Source: Cephalopachus bancanus
Taxonomy: Eukaryota > Chordata > Mammalia > Primates > Tarsiidae
Length of the DNA: 64,000 nt
Direction: 5' to 3'
Assembly: GCA_027257055.1 (NCBI GenBank)
Contig: JAPVLO010000133.1
Coordinates: forward strand, 1,116,001-1,180,000
In this document: one piece after another, positions 1 through 10,079 of the stretch
Layout of the letters: every line of letters begins with the position of its first letter
Numbering within the stretch: position 1 is the first letter of the stretch
The notes under the pieces: generated by a model
Seen by the model: the letters and a program-made list of their open reading frames with translations, nothing else
The model's database searches: none
What the model was told of the DNA's origin: nothing
Translations under genes and position numbers: made by a program

Positions 1-162
1 ACCAGACAAAGGAAACAAATCTAAAGGCATTAGCCAACCTCATTTGAAACAGTGTAAGTCTGACATGGACTATTGTACATAACTGTAATCTCTCTACCTC
101 AAAGAGGGTGTGACAGAGTTGCAGAAGTCTAGGGAATACTTTTCAACAATCAGACAGACGAC

Positions 163-310
163 TTGGAAGGTTGAGATGGAGCATCACCAGAGCCCAGCAT
201 ATCAACGCTGGGATGGCCATAGGTGTGCCACTGCACTACAGCCTGGGTGACAGAGTGAGACTCCGATTCTAAAATAAATAAAGAAAGAAAGAAAGAAAAG
301 AAAAGAAAAA
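163..310 (+). mobile_element. 5'-truncated Alu, right arm only, with GAAA-type tail
   Basis: The stretch reads as an Alu right monomer: 'cttggaaggttgag', then 'gtgccactgcactacagcc', then 'gacagagtgagactcc'. It is followed by an A-rich tail that has evolved into GAAA repeats. The left monomer is absent, so the copy is 5'-truncated or broken. 'aatcaga' before the element and 'aatcagag' after the tail may be a short target-site duplication. No coding role. Confidence 0.8.
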
Positions 311-469
311 TCAGAGAGGCATCTACAAAAAAAACACATGACTAACATCTTTAGATTTTAGTGACAGGTTAAGACGGACTGACATGTTTTTATTCTTCTC
401 TTTTATTCACTTTCTCATCTGTTGTTAGCATTCTCTTTCCAAACTGCAAATCTGATATCACTCATCTAT

Positions 470-840
470 TTTTTAAAAATTAAGAACTTTCAAATTTCTG
501 TAAGATAAAGCCTACTTTCTCTAACATGGCATGTAGGGTCCATCACAATTAAACTCCAACATAAGATTTTAACCATATTTGCAGTGATATTCTCTCCCCT
601 CACATATCTAGTTTATTCAAGAATAGTCACCATTCCCCCAAGAATTCCTTGAAATTTTACTATGCCTTTCCTCCAACAGAAATACCCTTACTCTCTTTTC
701 TTCCAGTTAGATTTTAGCTCCTCATTCAAATGATATCACATCAGGAGAGCAAGAATCCTCCTCAGTATCCATCTACATTAACAGCCTTAATTCATTCTAT
801 AGCAATATTTATTTTCTGCTTTGTTCTTACTAAGGAGATT
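470..840 (+). mobile_element. Probable ancient L2 LINE fragment
   Basis: The order of short motifs ('catgtagggtccatcacaat', later pyrimidine-rich 'tgcctttcctcc', then 'tcctcattcaaatgatatca') follows the remembered layout of L2 consensus sequence just upstream of its 3' end. Divergence is high and no ORF remains. The assignment rests on pattern memory and is moderate only. Confidence 0.45.
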
Positions 841-873
841 CCATTTTTTTCATAGTAGCCATGTGCCCTCTGA

Positions 874-880
874 GGGGGGG

Positions 881-924
<44 letters not shown>
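874..924 (+). repeat. Poly-G followed by (GA)n microsatellite
   Basis: Nine or ten consecutive G are followed directly by about 20 uninterrupted GA units. The purine-only strand could adopt triplex structures. It probably varies in length between individuals. Confidence 0.95.
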
Positions 925-927
<3 letters not shown>

Positions 928-1499
928 TACCTCGACTCTTTTACAATTAATCATGGCCCAGAATGAACAATGAGAAAAATGTGGAAATCCAGGACCTTAT
1001 TTATCTTTTCTTCCTTCCCTTTTGTGACTACAAAGCATGGTCACATGTTAAGGAGGTTGGGAATAAAAAGACACAGGAATCTGGGTCCCTGGTGGCATTT
1101 TTATGATGTTGCACTTCCATATTTCTTGTTGCGTGTGAAAGGTTAATTCCTTTGTCTAAGACATTTCTCAGCAATCTATGGTGTTACTCCAGAATTATAG
1201 TTACTTGTTTACATTTTAGTCACCTCTACTAGAGCATTACTTAAAAAAGTATTCCTTTTTGTTTCCACAAAGTATAATATCTAGCACAAAGTAAGAGGTC
1301 ATTTATTAACAGTGGAAATGTTATTGCTGCTGTTAAAAACTTTATTGCTTCAAAAGGACACTCATGTTTCCAATCAGAAATAGACTAGTAAAAATTTTAA
1401 TAAATGTATGGATCATGGATTATTAACATATGATTGATGGTAGAATTTTTGCTGTAGGGCAGCATATTTAACTTCTATAAAACCATAAAGAGGCCAACC

Positions 1500-1506
1500 G
1501 TGCTCT

Positions 1507-1556
<50 letters not shown>

Positions 1557-1598
1557 GGCCCCTGCACAAGGATGACAGCAAATTCGTGAAGTGTTCCA
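1500..1598 (+). pseudogene. U6 snRNA retro-pseudogene, 5' half of a U6-Alu chimera
   Basis: The sequence starts exactly at the U6 +1 nucleotide ('gtgctc') and runs through 'cttcggcagcacatatac', the ACAGAG region ('gatacagagaagattagc') and 'aaattcgtgaagtgttcca'. It lacks only the final U-rich tail. Against the conserved mammalian U6 I count about four changes, two at former CpG positions. No U6-type PSE/TATA promoter was recognised upstream, and a 12-bp target-site duplication abuts the first base. It is therefore a retroposed copy, not a functional snRNA gene. The 3' end is fused without a gap to an Alu monomer. Confidence 0.95.
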
Positions 1599-1735
1599 GG
1601 TTGGGCTGGGTGGCTCAGCCTGTAACCCCAGCACTTTGGGATGCCGAGGTGAATGGATTGCCTGAATCCACGGGTTCAAGACCAGCCTGGGCAACTTGGC
1701 GATACCTCGTCTCTACAAAAAAAAAAAAAAAAAAA
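1599..1735 (+). mobile_element. Alu left monomer, 3' half of the U6-Alu chimera
   Basis: A full-length Alu left arm begins at 'ggttgggctgggtggctcag' immediately after U6 and ends at 'ctctac' followed by about 20 A. It carries the local lineage motifs 'gattgcctga' and 'caacttggcga'. The poly(A) starts where the A-rich linker of a dimeric Alu would begin, so the source was a monomeric or linker-terminated Alu RNA. 'aaagaggccaac' occurs before U6 (1487-1498) and after the poly(A) (1733-1744), so U6 and Alu were inserted as one unit by L1 machinery. Confidence 0.93.
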
Positions 1736-1744
1736 GAGGCCAAC

Positions 1745-2775
1745 AATCAGACCTCTTTGGAGCCATTACAAGTCTCAGAATATGGAAGAGGGTATAATTT
1801 TATAATTTTTGCTTGACTCAACATGGCATGCTCTCTTTTTTAGTGCAAAACTCTATGGAAAGAAAACTGTGATGTTAAAGGACTCTCCAAAGAGACTCTA
1901 TCAGAGGTACAAGACAGAGAGTAATTTTGCAACAAATAAACTTTAATGCAATAATCTTGGATTACATTCAAATTTCATTCTTGAACTTCCACTTCCAAGA
2001 AGATAAAGAAAATGTGCATTCACTCTTTCTCCTGCTAAATTTACCTAGCAACTCTAGACATTATATACAACACAATCATAGGGAGACTGTAAAATGTGAA
2101 AAGAAGAAAGCAGACTGGTTTATGATTTCAGAACACAAGAAATGACACCATGGCCTTCTTTTTTACCTTATATATCCCAGACATGAAAGTGAAGAAGGTA
2201 GAAACATGGAAATACCAATTGACATAGACAACCTGTTTTTCTCTATTCCCCCCACCCCAAAAAATTCTGCTGTCTTAAACCAAAGGATAAGAATAAGAAA
2301 AGTAGAAGCCTAACAAGGCAAAAACAGATAATAACAGATATATACTAGTTACACATCACATAAATTACTGTGTCCTCACCCAAACACATACCAGCAAGGA
2401 CCAAGTGGGAATCCTGGGCTTTTACCATCACTGAGTTCTAATGAAGCATCCTTCCTCCTCCCCTCACTTTCCATTGAGGACCAGAGTGATGTTACAGAAA
2501 GCTAAGGAAGAAGCTGGAGCATTTATTCCCTTCATGTGGTAATAAGTCCCCCTGCAGTGTCTACTGACACTGAGGTTAGGTAGAAAACCTGGATGTCCAC
2601 AACCAAGTAGTTGATGAGGCAACACACCATCCCCCACTTGAGTGCTGTCAGAGGAGGACCAGGGAAGAGTCAGTACTTTTAACATTGCCAGGTAGTAATG
2701 AGGTCAATCCCTGACTCCAAGTGTCAGTAGAAGTCATGTAGGAATCAGTATAGGGGCACTCTCACACCTCTCAGT
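1745..2775. other. Unassigned AT-rich DNA
   Basis: I see no gene, RNA or recognisable repeat here. The short ORFs have no family resemblance and overlap on both strands. Confidence 0.5.
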
Positions 2776-5700
2776 CAAGGAGGTATTGGTAATTGATTTC
2801 TAGTAAGGATCTGAAAGTCCCTATACCACTCATCTCCAAACACTTGGAAACCTAACCACATATTCCTAGATAATCCATACATCAAAAAGGTAATCTTAAG
2901 GGAAATAAAAATATGTATTACATTTCTAGAAAGAAAATGAAAATATAGCACAAAAAATTTGTCGGGCATAGCTAAAGCAGTGTCAAGATAAAATTTATAG
3001 CTGTAAATACATGCATAAGAGAGAAGAAAAGTTTTAACTGAATAATCAAATCTCCTACCACAAAAACTGTAGAAAGAAGAACAAAATAAACCCAAAGTAA
3101 ATACAAAAATATAATAGGAGCGTGGACTGAAAGAAAATGAGTATGACTATAGAAGAGAAAAATAATAAAGACAAGTGTAGAAATCTATGATATTGAAATA
3201 GAAAAATGATAGAGAAAAATCAGTAAAACAAAGACCTGGTTCTTTAAAATAAGCAATAAAATTGAAAAACCTATAGCAAGACTGAAAAAGAAAAAAAGAG
3301 AAGACACACACAACCAATATAAAAAATAAAATAGACCCTGGTGACATCAAAATGATAATAAGAGAATACTGCAAATAACTACAAAGTTTACAACCCAGAA
3401 GGGCCAATTCTTCAACAGATACAAACTGCAACAACTCACTTAATATTAAATAGAGCATTGGAATAGTTGTGTATTTCTTAAGAAAATTTAATTTGTAATT
3501 TAAAACTTCCCAAAAGACATTACCAGGCCCAGATTGTTTCATTGAAGAATTCAATTTAATGTTTAAAGAATAATTAATGCCAATTCTACATAATCCTTTC
3601 CAGAAAATAGAAGAGGAAGGAAGACTTTCCAACTCAGTTTTGAAGCTAGGATTATCCTGGAAACAATACTAGAGAAGAGTAGTATAGACCAATATCTCTC
3701 ATGAATATAAATATAAACATTCTTAGCAATACAGTTAGCTAATAGGATTAGACGCTATATAAAAATTATACGTTGTCACCAACTAACGTTTATTCCATGA
3801 GTAAAAGGCTGTGGTCATGATTGGATATCAGTCAAAACAACCTACCATTTCTGCAGGCTGAAGGAGAAAATCACAGGTGCATACCTGTCAGTGTAGTAAA
3901 AGCTCTTGATAATGTTCAACATGATTTATGATAAAAAACTTTCAGAGATATAGGAATAGAAAGAAACTTCCTCAACTTGGTAGAAAGCATCAGTAAAAAA
4001 CCTACATCTAGCATACTTAATGATGAAAAACAATGCTTTTCTCCTAAAAGTGATGAGGGCAAGAAGTTGCTCTGGCCACTCTTTTTCAGCAAACTGCTGC
4101 TTGTTATAGCTAGTCTATTAAGGCAAAAGGTAAACAAAAAGCAAACAAATAGTAAAGAAAGAAAGGAAATGATCTCTATTAGAAGATGAGTGGTTGTCTA
4201 TGTACAGAATTCCAAGGGATCCACCAAATAACACCTAGAACTAATAAGGGAGTTTATAAACATATAGAATTTCATTTCTAAATACTAGCAACAAATAAAT
4301 GGGTACCAGAATCAAACATACAATACCACTCAGAATTGCTGAAAATAAAGAAAAGAAATACTCGAATGTGAATCTGTAAAACCATGCCTGGGACATGTAT
4401 ACTGAAAACTGTAAAAATGCAGATGAAATAAAAGATAAAAATAACTTGAGATATATACCATTTTCCTGAACTAGAAGATTGAACATAGTAAAGATATTAA
4501 TTGCCTCGAATTGACATAAAGGTTTAACATAATTCCTGTCAAAATCCAAGCAAGAGTTTTTGTAGATATAGAATTATTCTGAAGTATACATGGAAATCAA
4601 AGAAATAAGAATAACTATGACAATTTTGTGGAAAGGGAGAAAAAAGTGGAAAGAATCCTTCTACTTTAGTATATAACTTATACAGCAGAATATGAAAATT
4701 GTGTTGTATTGCCAGAAAGATACACGCATAGATCAATAGCACAGAGTAAAGAATCTAGAAATAGACCCACAGAAATATGACCAAGTGATTTTGGCAAGGA
4801 TGCAAATGCAATTCAACAGAAGAAAGATAGCCTTTTAAATAAATTGTGCTGGAGCAATTGGACATGCATCAGCAAAAAAACCTCACACTTGGTAAGGATA
4901 TTAGGTCAGAATTGTCCATGGATTTAAATGTAAAACATAAAACTATAAAACTTTTAGAAAAAAAAATAGGAGACAATCTTGAGATCTACGGCTTGAGAAT
5001 TGACGACAAAAGCAAAATACATAAAATTTTAAAAAGTGACAAATTAGACCTCATTAAACAAACAAACAAACAACAAAAAAAAACCCCACTTTTGCTCTGC
5101 AAATGACCTTGTCAAAAAGATAAAAGTTACAGGGTAGGTGAAAATATTATCAATGACTTATCTCAAAAAGGACTAGGTCTAGAATATATAAAAAGCTCTC
5201 AAAATTCAACATTGTAAATCAAACTGTCCTGTTAGAAAATTGTCTAAAGCCAAGAGAAGAGACATTTTATCAAAGAGGATATACAAATGGCAAATAAGTA
5301 TATAGAAAGTTATTCGACATCATTAGCTATTAAAGAAATGCAAATTCATACCACACTGATGTCACTATATACCTACCAGAAGGACTTAAAATAAAAATAA
5401 AAATAAATTTTTTAAATAAAAAGTAGTGACAGCACCAAATACTGAATTGCTCATACATTAGTGGTAAGATAAAAATAAAACTAAAGTTACATTTACCTTA
5501 TGACCCAGCAACTGTACCCTTGAGCATTTATCTCAGAGAACTTAAAACCGGTTCATACAACACCTGTACATGAATGTTTATGGCATATGTATTAATAATA
5601 TTCCCAAACGGAAAAATATCCAAATGTCCTTCAGTGGGTAAATGGTTAAACAGACTGTTAGATTCATATCATGGAATACATCTCAATGATAAAAAGGCAT

Positions 5701-5960
5701 GAGCTATTGATACAAGCAACAACCTGAATAAGTCTCCAGATAATTAAGCTGAACAAAAGAAGACAATCCCCAAAATAACACATACTATTTGTATAAGTCC
5801 ATTTATATAATATTTTTGAAATGACAAGATTATTGAAAAGGAGAGCAGGTAAGTTGCCTATCATTAAAGAAGGTGTATGGGCTGAAAGCATCGGGCATGC
5901 CTTCAGAAGAGCAACAGGAGAACATGAGGTATCTTTGTCTTGACAGATATGTTCTGTGTT
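2775..5960 (+). mobile_element. Ancient L1 LINE, degraded ORF2 to 3' end
   Basis: Reading on the plus strand, degraded L1 ORF2 can be followed in order. The AP-endonuclease/RT linker-like region is near 2950-3100. The 'ctggttctttaaaat' landmark lies near 3236-3255. RT and post-RT landmarks run through 4.5-4.8 kb. The conserved C-terminal stretch (peptide 'DLNVKHKTIKLLEKK') is near 4925-4970, and 3'-proximal sequence lies around 5500-5900. Multiple frameshifts and stops break every frame. The divergence suggests an L1M-age element. It cannot encode active enzyme. Confidence 0.8.
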
Positions 5961-7734
5961 AACTCTGTTAATGTCAGTATCCTTGTCAGGATATTTTACT
6001 ATAGCTTTGCAAGACGTTACTCTTGTAGCAAATGAGGTAAAAATTACAATGAAATTGCTCTGTATTATTTCTTACAACTGCATACAAATTTACAGTTACC
6101 TCAAAATGTTTAATTCAAAAATTAAGGAAAAAGAAAAACATCAGACAAATAAATTTACCAGTCTCACATGTTTTTAAAAGTTTAATTCAATAAAAATGGC
6201 TTTGATGTTCTGCCCAACAGCCACACACAAACAATATCCTCTCATCAAAAGCTGATGTTTCATTGTGCAGGACAATTACACTGTGATAGATTGAATTTTT
6301 ATTTCTCTAGATCCCTGGCTACAGAATTCAATGGTTTAGGGCCTAAAATTTTAACAAATTATTTTCAGCCAGAATTTTTCCACCAATAAAAATTATTTCT
6401 TTATTTTTTAGCATCTGATTTGATAAAGCAAGATTTTCACCTTAGAGATGTAAATGTCAACATTTGTTTTGTGCAGTAGAACTTGCATCTATTTGTAATG
6501 AACAATACTTTTTTTCCAGTAAAAACTATTATTCATATTAAGTTTTTTTGGAATATTTTCAAGGTAAATAAAACAATAAATAAAAAAGATATTTGAGTCA
6601 GTTGTAGATATGTGATATGGGGTTAGGGGAGACATTTATAGAGTCATTCAGTATTGCTTTGTGCCACACATTCAAAATTACAGAAAAAGTAACCAGTGGT
6701 ACCTATAATGAACATTTTAGACTTGTACAGCCTTCTCAGTCAAAAGAGCCCTCTCTTTCTATTCAAAGTAGGCCAGTCTGAAGAAGTAACACAGCAGCAG
6801 TACCATCTTACAAAGAAAATGTGCTCATGTCCCAAATATACATATATAAGCTTATCTTTTTTTCATTAATGTTTGTCATTTGTAGGAATTTCTTCCAAAG
6901 TGCTGCTTCTTCATTTGGGCTGCTGGAAGTTGTATAGTTGAAGTGGACACCTGATGGGACTTTGTTTCATAGGTATGCTATTTTGCTTCGTAACATAATG
7001 GGCTCTCATGTAAAACAAGGAAAAAAAATCCTTGTAAATAGAGTCATCATCTTAAAACTCCACCTAGCTTTGCAGGTCTCCTTTTTACCCAAGTGCATCA
7101 GAGCACTGAAAGAGGGATCTGACTTTCAATGAAAACATGTGAAACAATAATTATAGTATCCTGGGGAAAGCTCTTTGACTTCCCTTTAGTCTTTCTGTTA
7201 TTTGCCTACTTTATGAAAACACTTTCCCCTTATTCACAATGGCAAACAGAAAAGTGGAATAAAGGCATGTTTGTTTTTTTGGATAAAGAGAGACCAGATT
7301 TTTTTTCGAGAAAGCTTTCCTCATTTCAATTTGCTATTTCCATGATGACACATTAGCATTTGGTCTGCTAGTGCTGGTTTCTAAAAAAACTTCTACAATT
7401 AGCTTTATGAGAAGCTCCCAAACTAAAACTGCATTTACTGTGGTATTTTTGTCAACAGTCAAGATAGTATTATAAATTCATGTAAAATTATTATATTATA
7501 TGGAAAACCACTAGGCATAAAGTCATAAACACAGTAATGATATAATTAATATTTCTTAATATTTTTCTAATTTATAATGGAATATTCACTCCTTTTGGTG
7601 AGTTTTTTTTCTTAACAAGAGAAAGCTATCTGAAAATTGGAAAATTCATATTATTGTCTTTATATGTTAGAATTTTGAGTGCTTACATTATTTCTTTGAA
7701 GTTGTTCTAGAGATTATTTTTTTACTGCCTTTTT
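5961..7734. other. Unique AT-rich DNA, nothing recognised
   Basis: No long ORF, RNA gene, SINE or LTR is recognisable. A few poly(A)/poly(T) runs are present, and ORFs of 60-75 codons are no longer than chance allows at this base composition. Confidence 0.5.
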
Positions 7735-7975
7735 TTTCTTTTAATTTTTTTATTTTAAAGATGTGGGGTACAATTCAGGGTTAGGTATACAAGTGTTCTT
7801 TATGCAGGTACACTTGTTGAGTTGTGCCCTCCCTTTCCCTCCCCCAGTAGATTCCCACTATCCATTACTGCCAATCCCTCCTCCCAGTTTCCTGCTACTG
7901 TCAATCCTTTTTTATAGTATTACGTTAATTGTTCAAGGTCTGCTAATGAGTGAGTACATGTTACTATCATTTTGA
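7735..7975 (-). mobile_element. L1 3' end (young lineage), minus strand
   Basis: On the minus strand the sequence matches the 3' UTR of the L1 at 15.8-17.1 kb: a G-rich tract, then 'cctaaccctgaattgtaccc', 'cacatctttaaaataaaa'. The element is severely 5'-truncated to about 240 bp. Plus-strand ORFs through it are antisense noise. Confidence 0.85.
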
Positions 7976-8009
7976 AGGATTAAAAAAATTTTCCTTTTAA
8001 TTGCCTACC

Positions 8010-8303
8010 TATTTATTTATTTAGAGTCAGAGTCTCACTCTGTCACCCAGACTGGAGGACAGTGGTATGTTCACAGCCATCGCAGCCTCAACCCACAGGA
8101 TTTAGGTGGTCCTTCTGCCTCAGCCTTTCAAGTAGCTGGAACTACAGGCACACACTACCACACCCAGTTACTTTTTTGATTTATTGTAGATACAAAGTCT
8201 TGCCAAGTTGCCCAGGCTGGTCTGGAGCTCCTGGGCTCAGGCAATCACCTTGCCTCCACCTCCCAAAGTGGTGGGATTACAGGCATGAGCAACTGTGCCT
8301 GGC
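8010..8303 (-). mobile_element. Dimeric Alu, minus strand
   Basis: Both arms are present in reverse orientation ('gagtctcactctgtcaccca' at the 3' end of the element, 'cccaaagtggtgggattaca' near its 5' end). The tail is (TTTA)-rich on the plus strand. Short 'ctattta' repeats on each side may be the target-site duplication. It lies between two L1 3' ends of the same orientation. Confidence 0.9.
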
Positions 8304-8369
8304 TATTTACTTTTATTTATATTTTTCCTCTTTTCTTTTTTTCTTTTTCTTTTTGTTAGCTATTCATGT

Positions 8370-8578
8370 TTGTTTGTTTATTATAAAGATGTGGGGTGCA
8401 ATTCAGGGTTAGGTACACAAACATTAATCATGCAGGTACCCTTGTTGATGAAGTATGCCCCTTACTCCTCTAGCAGTTTCCCTCAACTGCCAATCCCACC
8501 CCCTGGCCCCTGACAATTTTCCACTACTGCCAATCGCTTTCTTATAGCACTATAATTGTTCAAGGTCAGCTTATGAGT
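8370..8578 (-). mobile_element. L1 3' end (young lineage), minus strand
   Basis: This is a second copy of the same L1 3' UTR type as 7735-7975 ('gatgtggggtgcaattcagg', 'tgcaggtacccttgttgatg' on the plus strand). It is separated from that copy by the Alu and a T-rich spacer. The copies differ at many positions, so they are more likely independent insertions than a recent duplication. Confidence 0.85.
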
Positions 8579-9750
8579 CCTCTTTTCAAAGAGGTAGTAT
8601 AGTAACAGAATTGTATTTTTCAGTTAGAGTTCAAAAAGCAAGAAAGTAAGACAGTTTTGCCCAAAAATGTAGGTTAAGATATACTACTGTAACTAAAAAC
8701 AAAATATAATTCCAAGTATCCTAGAGGTCAAAGTAAAAGAGAAAACTGTATGAATTGGTTAAAGAATTATACTAGCTCACTATGGTAAAATAAAGTATAA
8801 TACTCAGAATAATTTGTGATGTGAATGGACTAAAAACGATGACTTTTAATAAATGTTTTGTGGAATCTGCAGACATATGCTCTTCATAGACAAGAACTTT
8901 TCTCATTTTATATTGCAGAAAATATATGTAAAATCTTTACTCAGAACTATGCTATTTCGGAAGCAGAACTAAAATTGGGAACATGACCCTGATCTTTCCA
9001 TTCTCATCTCTTATCCTGTTGATTAGACATAGTCTAGCCATCTACTGTTCTATTCTGGAGAACTAGCACAACACCTTAAAGCTGAAAAAAATAAATGTTA
9101 GAATCATTGTAATAGCTAAGTCTTTTTGACTGCCAAGCAGGGGCTTATTTATCCAATTTGGCAATAACTGGCTGTGGTGAGATGGTTTAGACACACTCAG
9201 GTAAAGGTCACCCATTTGCCTATGCCTAAAATTCTGTTCTAGGAAAAGAAACCCTTTTATTTCTTTATCAAAGTGATGCATGTAAAAGTAAATAGCTCTG
9301 GATAAAGTAGTGATTTGATTGGTTACTCATTAAAACTAAGAAAACTAAAGGTAATTTGGGGGTGAGAGAAAAAAAAGAGAGAGACAGAGGTGTGCTTGTA
9401 TGCTTCGTATCATAAAACACAAACTTCTGAATTATATCTTCAAAGGTTCTGCTTTATAGTGTTGAATGGGGTTCCGAAAGCTTTCATAAGTGACAAGCAA
9501 ACTTCCTTGGTACCACTAAAATGGTTTGTCTATGCACGTCATGCAGCAAGGTCTCCAATGGAAAGAACACCCAAAAGCAAAGGCCATTTTGGCAACAGGA
9601 TCCACAGGTGAAGATGGGTCTGACACACTCTGCAGTGACCAATCTAAGAAGTGTCAGTGTGCACAAGAAATATGAATTAGGGACTATTTTAAATAAAGCT
9701 TGTATACCATCTAGCATTCTTTTAAAATAGAAAATGTATTGAATCTACCC
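8579..9750. other. Unique DNA, nothing recognised
   Basis: No repeat or gene signature was recognised. Overlapping short ORFs on both strands near 9.4-9.7 kb show no protein family resemblance. Confidence 0.5.
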
Positions 9751-9751
9751 T

Positions 9752-9978
9752 TTATATTTTCTTATCATGTGCCAGACAATGTTCTAAGTGGTTTGTGTAT
9801 TAACTTTTCCTTACAACAAGTTCGGAACTAGCTACTAATTAATATCATCTTTGCCCTGCTGCAGCAAATAAGGAAACAGAAGCATAGAGAAGTTCCATTT
9901 CTTGCTCTGGCTCACAGTAAATGGAACACAGAGCCATGCCATTTGGTCTCTAAAGTTGAACTCTTGACCACTGTATTA
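9752..9978 (-). mobile_element. MIR SINE, minus strand
   Basis: In the order expected of a reversed MIR, the plus strand reads 'gtgccagacaatgttctaag', a region like 'attaact', 'aaataaggaaacagaagcat', 'tagagaagttcc', a 'cacagtaaatgga' stretch and 'cttgaccactgtatta'. The copy is old and nearly full length. Confidence 0.8.
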
Positions 9979-10024
9979 TGAATGTGTCTTCTCAAATACC
10001 TTTAAAAGGAGAGAAATATTTTGG

Positions 10025-10079
10025 TTTAGTAAAGTATAATGTCATATATTATACTTTAGTAAAGTATAATGTCATATAT
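10025..10079 (+). repeat. 25-bp perfect direct duplication, period 30
   Basis: 'tttagtaaagtataatgtca' plus 'tatat' occurs at 10025-10049 and again at 10055-10079 with no mismatch. It looks like a small recent tandem duplication. Confidence 0.95.

Noticed and set aside
1500..1598. Functional U6 snRNA gene
   Set aside because: No terminal T-run, fused to Alu, flanked by a target duplication, no recognised U6 promoter elements upstream.
7735..8578. Tandem duplication of an L1 3' end around an Alu
   Set aside because: The two L1 tips differ at many positions and in truncation point, so separate insertions are more likely.
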